Assembly: GCA_000181795.3 (NCBI GenBank) | Contig: CM012953.1 | Location: forward strand, 8,905,957 to 8,969,956 | DNA from: Trichinella spiralis | Lineage: Eukaryota; Nematoda; Enoplea; Trichinellida; Trichinellidae | Reading direction: 5' to 3' | DNA: 64,000 nucleotides | In this document: one piece after another, positions 32,819 to 47,659 of the stretch | Layout: each line of letters starts with the position of its first letter | How positions within the stretch are numbered: position 1 is the stretch's first letter | Program-made: the position numbers and the translations under genes | Notes under the pieces: generated by a model | The model's database searches: none | What the model was told of the DNA's origin: nothing | What the model saw: only the letters and a program-made list of their open reading frames with translations

Positions 32819-32911
32819 GGTATTTACCAGATCTAAAAGGTAAATATTTCAAATCTGACACTTTTAGTGTCTTGACAATTTTTGTCTTGGACTTTGGGTT
32901 TCCCATGGTCC
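32819..32911 (+). ncRNA. Spliced-leader RNA gene, copy 2
   Basis: The SL exon is 21 nt (32,819-32,839; GGTATTTACC then AGATCTAAAAG), with the donor GTAAAT at 32,840. Stem I pairs the leader's GGTATTTACC with GGTAAATATT. Stem II pairs GACAC (32,857-32,861) with GTGTC (32,867-32,871) around TTTTA. The Sm site AATTTTTG is at 32,877-32,884. The terminal hairpin uses GGAC with GTCC and TGGG with CCCA, ending at 32,911. The leader differs from copy 1 in its inner half while all stems are kept. The leader resembles those I recall for Trichinella spiralis. The 3' end is estimated. Confidence 0.88.
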
Positions 32912-33496
32912 TTTTATTTCTAGGTTAAGAGAATAGTGAGTTGCTAAAGTATATCATGATTGCACATCATTATTTCCACTAGTGTTTTCTTTTTATTATG
33001 TAACTTATTACATTGCCAATTGTTTTTCACCGTGCATTATAATCTACGAAGGTTATGTTGCACTGCACATATCATATGCATAATTATAAGAGTATGAATG
33101 TAAAAAGTAAATGGGAGTATCATGTGTTCAAGGTGAAATAGGGAAACTTTCTAATTCGCCTATTTTTATTTTGATTTCATGCTTGCTTATTTATTTAGGA
33201 AACAATGTTTTGGCATATTGGCATAATTTAGTTAAACCATTGTACATCACATTGTGAAAAATTGGACAAGAAACAATAAAAGTTGTCATTTATTTTATAA
33301 CAAAAAGAATGTTAATAAACAATTCTCTACTACAAATCAATTATTAAACAAATATTAACCCAAAAAATATTTGTTTACGTTTACTGTAATGACAGTACAA
33401 TGAAGTAAAACCTGAAAATTAGAACATACTGTACTGTATGTTAAGAAATTGTTTTCGAGTAGAAGTGAATAGTGTCTGTTTTTTTCCCAATTTACA

Positions 33497-38188
<4,692 letters not shown>

Positions 38189-38440
38189 CTCGATCGATTA
38201 TGCTTATTTATTCGTGTTTTTTTTTCAAAATTGTTGGTTGTTGTTGTTGTTGTTATATTATAGTGGTGCATCATCATCATCATCGTCTAATCTTCCTGTT
38301 CACCACATCATCACAATCGTTTGCTTGTTTGGTTTCTTTCATCAAACCACCAGTAACAGTATTTTTGTAGTAAAACGCAAATATATATATATAATCTTCA
38401 GTTGTTGTTTCATATTTTTTCTTCTCATTTGTTCATGGAA

Positions 38441-39673
38441 TCATTTCAGTCGTACACTTTTGTACAAACGATTGGAACGATTCGCCGGACCCGAAGCGAC
38501 GTTCGAACCTTGATCGAAACTGTGTCGATAATTCAGTTGAGACAGTTGTTGTTGTTGTTGTTGTTGTTGTTGTTCAGAACCAAGTTTCAAATCGTCCAAT
38601 CGTAGCTGCAGCATTCGACTGGCCATTTCACGTTCGTCGATCGCTTCCTGAAATCAACAACTAAATTAGCATAAAAATGTTCGACGTCGTTCTACTGCTC
38701 CGCCTACTTCGACTTCTCGTATTTTGTCTCTCAGCGTGATCAGCATGTTCGCGTCCAGTTGCTGGTGGTCGTCGGCGGTGGTCAGTTGACGCTGCTGTCC
38801 GACATGCCGACGCAGTTGTTCAATCTGTTGCCGGATGTATTCTCGTTCGCGCATCGTTTCCCGTTTGAACCAGACCAACTCGTGCGACAGACTGGCACTT
38901 TTCAACAGCAAGTCGTCGCGGTGTTTCGAACAAGCTCTCGACTTCGCCTTCTGCTTGTCGAGCTGATTTTGCAAACCTTCGATAATGTCCTGTTGGGTGG
39001 CAGCGTGGGCGTCGGCGTGGCGGATTTTCGCCGCGTACTGTTCGACTTGTTTGCGGTTGTGGTCGAGCTGGGCGTAGGCGACGAACAGTTGACGCTCTTT
39101 GTCCGCCAGCGCGTCTTGGAGCTGTTCGAGCAAGTTGGTCATGTCGGCGATGCGTTGGTCGGATTCCAAATCGAGACGTTCAAAATAGGCCCTGGTTTCG
39201 GCCAACTGGCCACGCAAGTCGACGTTCTCTTTGGCCAACAAAGCGCTCGGCTGTTCGAGTTTCTGTTCGACCAGACGACGACGCTGTTCGGCCAGACGCA
39301 GACGTTGTCTGGCGTCGGTCAGTTCGTCGGCTCGAACGCGGTGCTGTTCGGCCAGACGACGCACGGTCGAGTCGATTTCCGTCAGCAGACGTTTGGTACG
39401 GACGAGCTTGTCGCGGAGCAGTCGACAGTTTGCACATCCGCCGTCGGCCGACTGCGGCGACGCCGACGACGCCGAACAGTAGTACTGGTGGTCGTCGTCA
39501 TCTCTGGGTAGAGTTTCAGTGTCGTCGTCGTCTTTTTGTTCTTCCAATTTCCACTGCTTCTTCTTCTCCTTTTCAACTTGGTCTGCCAGAAAACGACAAC
39601 CGGCGGCGGTGTTGTCAAAAGAGAAGAAACTTTCACAAGACGTGCTAATTCGACACCGTTCCGGTCGGTCCAT
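38441..39673 (-). CDS. Coiled-coil protein of unknown function, two coding exons
   Basis: Exon 39673..38708 and exon 38647..38441 join in phase 0 (donor GTAGGC, acceptor TTTCAG) to give 390 residues. Residues about 20-330 are dominated by E, K, Q, R and L in heptads, so nearly the whole protein is an alpha-helical coiled coil. A short CANCRLL motif sits near residue 80. The C-terminal exon encodes EREMASRMLQLRLDDLKLG, a Gln run from CAA repeats and a basic tail. I cannot assign it to a named family; centrosomal, Golgi or cytoskeletal scaffolds look like this. The ATG lies nine bases after a TTGCAG acceptor, so the leader is either a 5' UTR exon or trans-spliced. Codons are GC-rich relative to surrounding DNA. 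Confidence 0.75.
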
Positions 39674-41956
39674 TCGTCGTAACTGCAATTATAAAAACCA
39701 AATCGAAAACCAACGACGACGACAAATAATAATAATAACAATAATACTGTGCTTTTCGACTTTCCGCGAATAGCAGCAGCAACGACCGCCACACCGTTCA
39801 CTGACACCGACGAATCGGCTGCCGCCGCCCAATAAATACCGTAATAATCAATCAGTCTCACTGATCGGCAGGTTGAAACATACTTTCCTACTGTAGTGGC
39901 GTACAGTTCGCCACATTGTTCGTTGTGGGTGGATTGTAATAGTTGAAACTTTGTTGTTGTTGTTGTTGTTGCTGTTGGTAGTGTTAGGTATTAATTAGCA
40001 TTGAATGAAATTTAATCAACCAGAATTTCAATTCGATGAAGTGAAAAGGAAAAAACCATCCGATTTATGAACAAGTTGGAAAAAAGCAATACCCACACGA
40101 CCTTGCTTGACCTAAGACGAGAGTGAAATAGAAACCGACAGGTCCGAATTGAAATATGCTTGCTATTCACGCTGTTTCTGTTGCTGGTTCTGTGGTGTTT
40201 GTTGGTCGAACTTGTCAACCAAGTTGATCAGCAAGCAAAAGCAATTTCAATATTCTCACACAACCACGCCTGTACATGCATGTACGAACAACCAAAGTGA
40301 AAATTTGTCACGCTCTGTTTGATCGACTGTGAATACCAGAAAAGAATACAATTTTACATACACCACCTACACTTGTTGTTGTTGATTTTTGTTCGTTTCA
40401 AGTATAAAATTCAAATTTTAATAATGGAAAAAAAACTGATTTTTCTCTACCTGTTTGCCTTTTTCGATGTTCAGTTTTGATGTTGAGTTTTCAGATCAAA
40501 ATTTGCCATTTATGCCAGACGTGTAATTTTATTTCTCAAACGTGCAGAGTGTGAAAAAAAGTGTCCTTTTCAAAAATGGAATGCGTGCATCGTCGACTGC
40601 TATTGACAATCCAAACTGCCGCGTCGTTGTTCAACTGCTTCGAACGAATAATCCATTTCTTGTGGAAATTTTTACAAAAGCATTCTTCTAATCAATGTTT
40701 GCACTTCGAACAGTGGTGCTGGTCAACAAACACAACGCAAGCGTCTCTATATTGAATGAACAATTAATTATATGCATATTTTTATTTTCTTGAATGCTTC
40801 GATTGAATTATTATTTGTTTTTTTTGAAGCAAAGTTTTCTTCATTTTAAAAAACGTGAAAATTTTCAGTGAAAATGTGATTTTGTCGGCCAGTTTGATCG
40901 ACCGTATGCACTGGCTTTATGATATTCTTTTTGTCTTGGAATTTAATTAAATTAAGTTTCAAAAGGTGAGGGGGAATTTGTCGGTACTTGTTGCATGGCG
41001 GAAAATTTGAACACGGGAAACTATTTTTTCCTTTCAGCTTATCTATAATCAGTTGGAACGGTGTGGAAGGAAATTTCCTTGGCACTGACGTAATTTGCAT
41101 GACTAAGCATGCGCATCACATAACTAACAGACGTTGCAAAACAAAGAACTTTTTTTGAATGAATAGAATAATCGACAAGTAGAATTTGTAAAATTTTTCT
41201 AGAATGAAAAGATCCAGTTTGGTGGTGGGAGGAGAAAGTGAAAATTTTCAAATGATGATGACAATTTTTAATTTCCATTCAATGAAAACCCATTTCCAGT
41301 TCATTGGTGAAGAGCCATATTTGATGAGAAAAATCTTTTGTATATTGTAATTCACTGCCAGTCGACCAGTTCAGAAATCAGTAAATTGTGAAATTGTCCA
41401 TTTCATTCTTTTTCAAGATTTTTTGTTTGTAAAAATTTCAAAGCATTTGAGCTGATGAATGAATGGCGTTGAAAATGAGCAAAAACCAAAGCTGCCTGTC
41501 GATTGCATACAATAATGCAAAACTTCAATACAACTTTCATCACTTTTCACTTTCCAATGCAAATGCTTTTGAAAAGAATGCAAAATTTCAATTGAACTTA
41601 CTATTCATTATGAAATTTTAAATATGCTTTAATAATAAACAATTTTCAACATCAGTTGCATTGGTTTTTCTTCATTTCATTTACAACAATATTTCTATAG
41701 GAATTATTACAATTTTGACAATTAACCAGACAAATGCAATATAGATGTGCGTACTTTTAAGAACTACTGATTTATGTTATTTTAATTATTTTTCTGTCAC
41801 AATTTTATCATGTATAATTAGTATATATTTTTTTGATTTATACAACTGTTCATGTTTTAACCAAATTATAATAATACTGTTCTACAATTGCTTATTTAAA
41901 ATGTATTATTCAATAATGTAAAAGTTGTTCTATTTATCATTAAAAATGAAACGTAT
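39674..41956. other. Intergenic region upstream of the coiled-coil gene
   Basis: It contains Thr/Val-encoding trinucleotide runs at 39,700-39,760, a (TTG)n run near 39,952-39,973, and AT-rich DNA beyond. No gene is supported. A 64-codon frame at 40,561-40,755 has no recognisable feature and I do not call it. Confidence 0.35.
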
Positions 41957-42029
41957 CGAGCACGGCAGGATTCGAACCTGCAATCTTCTGATCCGAAGTC
42001 AGACGCGTTATCCGTTACGCCACGTGCCC
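41957..42029 (-). tRNA. tRNA-Arg, anticodon TCG
   Basis: On the minus strand the 73-nt sequence starts GGGCACG and ends CGTGCTCG, giving a seven-pair acceptor stem plus discriminator. The A box is in GTGGCGTAACGGAT, and the B box GGTTCGAATCC is intact. The anticodon loop CTTCGGA has TCG at 41,996-41,994, between complementary CTGA and TCAG stem arms. There is no intron. A pol III terminator (TTTTT on the minus strand, 41,946-41,942) follows within 15 bases. It reads CGN arginine codons. Confidence 0.97.
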
Positions 42030-43684
42030 TTGTTATGTTCTTTCCTAATTATAATTACATAATACATTATTTAATAACAACTTATCAATAAATCAAATTT
42101 TGTACAAATGCTTTTTTATTTTAATACTAATTTGAAAGTAATGATTTTATTGAAAAATCAAACTCTAGCATGCTTATAATTCATGTCAAACAAAGTATAA
42201 ATTTCAATTTCTTTTCTTGCTTCTGTTAGAGTTTAATGCAACAAAAAATTTAAACTAAACTCTATTTCTCTATTGTTGCTTTTTCGTTTTTTTTCTAAAA
42301 GTTGTTCGCTTAAAATTTAAAGTTTTAAAATTAAAGCTCGATTTTGAACAATTATCATACCAACATGGCAACAGTTTGTCGTTAATGGGAAAAGTTGAAA
42401 TATTGACAACAAATCCATTGGAAGATGGTTTTAACTGAGCGATAAGTCAACCGTATGCGGAGAGATTGAATGAATGAATGATGAACAAAAATCGGATCGA
42501 AATTTTTGATGCGTATACATGCATGTGTGCTTTTCATGAAAGCAAACAGACGACTTATGAACAATTGTTGGTTTATAGTAAACAAAAAATAATCGAAATG
42601 TCAATACATGAAAGCAGTTTTCATATGCAATAATTGAACTTATTCAAGAAAGAAAAAAATTTTTAATTCAGTTTTGAAAACTACATTCGCAAAAGTTAAA
42701 TTTAAATCTTGATAGATCAATTCAAATCTCATTTTCTACTAATTTTAAAACATTTTTCATCTTTTTAAAAATGAGCATAATTTGAAAAGATAAATTATTC
42801 CAAACATTTTATTTTTCATCTAATTATAGGCATATTTCAATGTTGATGAAATAAATTTATATGAATAATTTTGATGAACAATTTAATAAAATATTATTTT
42901 TGAAAATTTTTTAACTTTTTAAAATAAAACATTCTTTTCTTTGTTTTGAAGAGTTTTACTGCGTTGTGTATGAAATTGCATATCAGAATTAGAAAAAGGC
43001 TTCTTTGAAAAAGAAAAACATTTTGACGGCAGTATTCAATATTATCTTAACAACTTTCTAATCATCTCTTGATAATATTTTATCAATAATTGTCAATTAA
43101 AATGTTTGCTGATTTAATTTCATACTACTCATTGTTGCTTTCATGCTAACGTATACTGCTGATGCATTTTAAATGTTCAAATTTTTTCTTTACTTATTCT
43201 TTTGTTTGGAAAAGTATTAAAACTTCAATCTTATCAAATCAGGATGATTGTAACCAATGATTGATATGTTGGACTATTTCAACGCCGAATAAAAACAAAA
43301 AACAGAATATTATTGAGCTGAGTGTTTGTATGCTTTAAACAAGCGTTGTAATTTTTAAAGCTTTGCCTTTTAAAGTCACGCTTAATCATTGTCAATACAA
43401 CTGTTGTCGATGTGAGAAACAAAGAGAAAAAATCGATGTTTAAAGAGCAGTTGTTGTGCGCTGATAAGCAGCTTGTCAATTGTTTGTTCTGCTAGTCCGA
43501 AACGCTTCTGTTCACATCCAAAATTGTCCAAACAACCACGTTTTAAGTTGCACGCTTATTTCCAATCAGCAAATTTGATTTCTTGGGCAACATGTGCTGC
43601 CGCTCATTTTTTGCTTTTCCTACTTTGTCTTGAGCGTCTGTTTAGAGGGATAATTTTCTTCTACTCGTTGTGCTGCGCATACCG
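42030..43684. other. AT-rich intergenic region between tRNA-Arg and the GILT-like gene
   Basis: I see no supported gene. The final 200 bp (43,480-43,684) is less AT-rich and is probably the promoter and 5' UTR of the GILT-like gene. Confidence 0.4.
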
Positions 43685-44356
43685 ATGCCCAAGAAAAAAC
43701 TGCGTTTCTTATTTTTGCTGAGCACCATGGGACTGGGCTTGTTGTTGATTTTTGCAATACTGATCGCCTTGCAACTGGTGCCAAATCCCAACTCTGGCCA
43801 CCGTGTCAAAGTTTCCACTGTTCAGCTTCGTGTGTTTTACGAAAGCCTGTGCCCGGATTCGACTTCTTTCCTGCGAACCCAGTTGGAACCAATCTGGCCG
43901 GCTCTTCTCCAATTTGTCAACGTGTCGCTTGTACCGTTCGGCAAAGCCAAATGGAAGCAGGTGGACGACGACGATTATGTGTTCCACTGTCAACATGGCA
44001 AGCTCGAGTGTACACTGAATCAGGCGATGAGCTGTGCCGTAGAGCTGATTCGACCTGGGCGTCTGTTGTTGCCTTTGATCAGCTGCTTGCAGCAAAGCCT
44101 TCACGCCGACAAGCTCCACCAATGCGCCAATGCCCACGCCCCTGTTGACGTAGTCGACGAGCTGATTCAGTGCTCCAACAATTCGTACGGACGTCGTCTG
44201 CTCTACCAGATGGGTCTGCAGACCAAAAGTCAAGATCCTCCAATTTATTACATTCCCTGGATCGAAATCAACGGACAACGCAACGTCGACGCTGAGCACA
44301 ACCTCAAACAAGAACTCTGCAAGGCGTTCAACCAGTCCACCTGTCCACTCGATTGA
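43685..44356 (+). CDS. GILT-like lysosomal thiol reductase, intronless, CxxS active site
   Basis: This 223-residue protein starts MPKKKLRFL, and a hydrophobic segment at about 7-32 serves as a signal or signal-anchor. The GILT fold begins at about 45 with VQLRVFYESLCPDS. The active-site position is C56-P-D-S59 (CxxS instead of the CxxC of vertebrate GILT), then VNVSLVPFGKAK. The family signature CQHGKLECTLN starts at C102. Other conserved parts are the paired Cys near ISCLQQ and QCANAH, YIPWIEINGQ, and the final Cys in CKAFNQSTC. GILT enzymes reduce disulfides of proteins in acidic endosomes or lysosomes; secreted nematode members exist. The lack of introns is unusual next to its neighbours and raises the possibility of a retrocopy, but the frame is intact. 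An upstream in-frame GTG is unlikely to be the start. Confidence 0.9.
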   Translation: MPKKKLRFLFLLSTMGLGLLLIFAILIALQLVPNPNSGHRVKVSTVQLRVFYESLCPDSTSFLRTQLEPIWPALLQFVNVSLVPFGKAKWKQVDDDDYVFHCQHGKLECTLNQAMSCAVELIRPGRLLLPLISCLQQSLHADKLHQCANAHAPVDVVDELIQCSNNSYGRRLLYQMGLQTKSQDPPIYYIPWIEINGQRNVDAEHNLKQELCKAFNQSTCPLD

Positions 44357-45189
44357 CTGTTCTTATGATTTTTATACAATCATCATTGATACTTTTGTAA
44401 TTTATATATTCTTATCAGAATGGCATTTAATAATTTAAGCACTTTTCTTTTCCATTGTAATGAGAAATATCTCATCTGGTTAAATTATGCTTATCAAGGA
44501 ACATTATTCTCATTTATCTTTATTGTTCAGTTATATTATTCAGCTACTTCAACTTTATATTTTACACACATTTATACATTTACATTTTTATCAGTCTAAT
44601 TTATCAGGTATTACAACATCTTAAAATTGTACTTGAGAAGCGAAAAAGCAAAAAAAGACATCAGGTCACTAGTATGTGCGTTATTGTATATTTATTAATA
44701 AATACTGTTTACTGAAAAGATCAGCCTCTGCATCCATACTTGAGTATACTGACAGCTGAGAGAAAAGCGTGCTGCATAAACTAGTGATCAATGACAATAT
44801 TGGTCTTTGTGCTGTACTGTTTTATTCATCTCGATCTTTCAAAAGGGAAAATTTCAAGTTGTCATTTAAATGTACGAAAAGCAGAATCATATTTGCAAAA
44901 ACAATTGGTGGTGAAGTTAGCACTGACGGATTCATAGTATGATTATCATCATTATTTTATTTATTTGTCATTTGTTTATTAACTTTTGCTAGCTGACTGT
45001 GTAATGATCACTTTAGCTGGTCTAAATTTATTTTAGTTTGATGACTGCAGTCACTAGTTGTTTTGATCTATAGCACAGAAAATTATGCAGGCATGCAAAG
45101 GCCTGTGTATCAGTAAAACATCGCTACAAATACTGCGTAGCGTTTGTTGCTCACTGCAGAAATCACAGTATTTGATGTTTCATTTAGTC
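44357..45189. other. Intergenic AT-rich stretch
   Basis: Nothing beyond possible poly(A) signals for the GILT-like gene is seen. Confidence 0.4.
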
Positions 45190-45700
45190 TGTAACTATGC
45201 ACTTCAAGGTGAGAACCAGAACCATTCTGCACCAGAAAAAAAGAAGCTCTTTGGCATTTTCTGTAGAACATTTGAAAGTTTACTTCCAAACAGATGATAT
45301 CAATTGTGAAGAAAAGAATGGTGCAACATTGCTCAGCACTTGTGGACTTGCTACCTACGCAGTGGTTTCATTATTGCTGTCATCGATTTTAAAGACCAAG
45401 TATCATTGGACGACACTGTGAATAAACTGCAAGAGCGTTTTCACATTGCATTGCCGTGAACTGTTTTTCTAGGTTACAATTTCACAAGCGACAACGATTT
45501 TACAATGAAAGCGTTACAAATTTCACGGCATCGGAGAATTGCAACTTTGACAGTGTACTGTATGACATGTTTCGTAGTAGGAATTAGAGACAGGATATCC
45601 TAACAAAAACTACTCTTAGAATAGACATTGACTGGTGATTTGGAAGAAAAGACTGTTTGTGTGGACTGAATGGACATAAAACGCACAGCAAACAGAGTCA
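45190..45700 (+). pseudogene. Decayed Ty3/gypsy gag fragment
   Basis: Short plus-strand pieces resemble the gypsy capsid region in order: EHLKVYFQTDDI, then LLSTCGLATYAVV, then LDDTVNKLQERFH in a shifted frame, then FHKRQRFYNESVTNF and ENCNFDSVLYDMF. At least one frameshift, several deletions and in-frame stops break it. No LTRs, protease or zinc knuckle could be traced. It is an old inactive copy; the assignment rests on the order of recognisable pieces. Confidence 0.5.
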
Positions 45701-46439
45701 TCTGCTGCGACGTTCACTTTACTTACAGCATGAACAGCTTGAGTGATAGAGAACGGTTCTTTAATTGAGAGTCGATGATGAAGAAAATTGACAATTTCTC
45801 CTCCTGAATTGTAGGCATTGTCCATAGATATGGCAATTTGATTTAACTCGCTTCTACTGCACAAGCGCAAAAGCGGATAATATACTCAGTAAAAAGCGTG
45901 CGTTCAAAGAAATGACAATAATACACCATCTTGGGTGGACATAAAACGCGATGAAGACAGTTGCTGTGCAATAAACGGCAACAGCGAACAAGTTATTTGT
46001 TGGACTGCACAACGTGGAAGGCAAGCTGTTGAAGATGAAGACTAATTCAGTGATTTGTATTTGATGTGTCGGAATAAAGATTTACAAAATGAGAAATATC
46101 TAGTAGGTGGCAAAATATTTGTACTGAATCCTCAGTTTTGCGACTCAAACGATGAATTTAAGTTGCCGCGCAAATCAAAATACAGTCTACTAACTTGAGG
46201 ATTAGTAATGTTGTTACTGTAGCAGTGTTCTGTCTGATACAGTGATTTTATTATATACTGTGCGATGCATACGACTGTAAATAAATAAAGAATGCAGATC
46301 CACAATTTAAAGCAAATATAATTAGAAAAAAAGTTCTTCGTAGAAGAAATATTAGTTGGTAGAGAATGAAAATTCTTTTGAAAAAAGGAAGCCCAAAATT
46401 CCAAATTTGAATCCTCTAAAAAATAAATGATCATCTGTT

Positions 46440-46570
46440 TGTCAGGTTTGTGGCTGGTGGGCTCAGGTTTCTGCTGAGTAAAGATGAAAATGATGAAGCT
46501 ACGGTGAAGTTACAAACCCAGCATCTTACTTCATTACTATTCTGAATACCAAGCCTGAAACCTCTTTTTC
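46440..46570. repeat. Diverged interspersed repeat, copy A
   Basis: The part at 46,497-46,565 (with CTTCATTACTATTCTGAATACC) aligns to 47,337-47,402 (with CTCCATTGCTGTTCTAAATACC) at roughly 70 percent by eye. An adjoining part with CTGCTGAGTAAAGATGAA is weakly similar to 47,142-47,170. These look like old copies of one mobile or repeated unit. Confidence 0.4.
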
Positions 46571-46795
46571 AGTGATCTTGTCATGATGAAAATTGAAACT
46601 GAAGCAAAAAACTCTGGTAAGAAGAAAGATCCTGGTTCACACATACCCCATCAAACAACGCTTAAAAGAATAAACACTCTTCCATTTCCCTGGTCTCATG
46701 GTCTAGGGCTAGCAATACGCACTGAGGATGCCGTAAGGTACAATGATGCGGGAAAGTCAGTTTTTGAATAGGAGATCACCGATCCTCTCGATGTT

Positions 46796-46815
46796 GTTTT
46801 GTTTTGTTTTGTTTT
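46796..46815. repeat. (GTTTT)4 simple repeat
   Basis: Four perfect GTTTT units lie directly before the (TA)n tract. Confidence 0.8.
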
Positions 46816-46823
46816 CATATACG

Positions 46824-46850
<27 letters not shown>
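46824..46850. repeat. (TA)n microsatellite
   Basis: An uninterrupted alternating TA run of about 27 bases is visible. Confidence 0.9.
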
Positions 46851-46857
<7 letters not shown>

Positions 46858-47099
46858 TTGAGTAATAAATATCGAACCTATCAGTATGGAGAGATCTAAC
46901 CCAGCGCCAAATGGCACTACACTAGCACCTCAATTCATCATTGTAGTGAACGACAACCAGTCCCGCTTTCGTCAGTAGTCTCTTTCTGTTGATAAAAGAA
47001 TTGTAGCTATAAAAAAGAGTAGAATGACTAGATAAACTTGAATAGACAGTTTTGCCTCACAGATCGCGCGTGATATGTTCTAAAGAAAAGATTTCACTG

Positions 47100-47600
47100 A
47101 TCTGAAGTTGGTTGTTCAGCCACTGGACTCCTTTCCCCAGAGTAATTGCTGAGTGAAGAAGAACGTTCGAAGATACTGTAAATACGGTATAAGCGGTGTG
47201 AATTAGTTAGTGCGTTGATACTTGTGTGTACGTGTCTTAGTCCTTACCGTGTGTGTTTGCTTTAAATAAAAGCATAGTTGGTGTTCATTATGAGTGTTGT
47301 TCATTTCACCGTTACGAGACATTACAGTTGTAAAGCCTGCGATGAAGTTGCAGTGTCAGCATTTCACTCCATTGCTGTTCTAAATACCAAAACTAAATCC
47401 TCACTATACTTATGATTGAAGTGTATTACAAAAATGTAATGCCAAAAAGTCCTGACTAGCTGACTGCTTACAGAATGCTCTGAAGAATAGACTGTTATCT
47501 ATTTCAAGTTGATGGTTGGTGAATTGACTGGATTCTTTTAACCAGAATAACTGTGGAGTGGCGATGAAAAATATGTGTTGCGAAACCTGCGTCAGAATAA
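47100..47600. repeat. Diverged interspersed repeat copies B and C
   Basis: 47,107-47,165 (CTGGACTCCTTTCCCCAGAG) aligns with 47,505-47,565 (CTGGATTCTTTTAACCAGAA) at about two-thirds identity by eye, and 47,337-47,402 matches copy A. No terminal repeats or coding motifs identify the class. Confidence 0.35.
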
Positions 47601-47659
47601 TCAAATAATTTCTGTTTTGCAGATCAAAATGCAGACCTCTTTCCATGGTCTCATTGTGC

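Noticed and set aside
38759-39511. A 250-codon plus-strand frame
   Set aside because: It is antisense to the coiled-coil gene and its composition is explained by GC-rich Glu/Gln/Leu codons on the other strand.
40561-40755. A 64-codon plus-strand frame
   Set aside because: There is no recognisable feature, and it is short enough to occur by chance.
45616-45870. An 84-codon minus-strand frame
   Set aside because: It lies antisense to the decayed gag region and resembles no known protein.
46905-47330. Possible solo LTR (TG...CA with an internal AATAAA-type signal)
   Set aside because: No second LTR, target-site duplication or primer-binding site could be identified.
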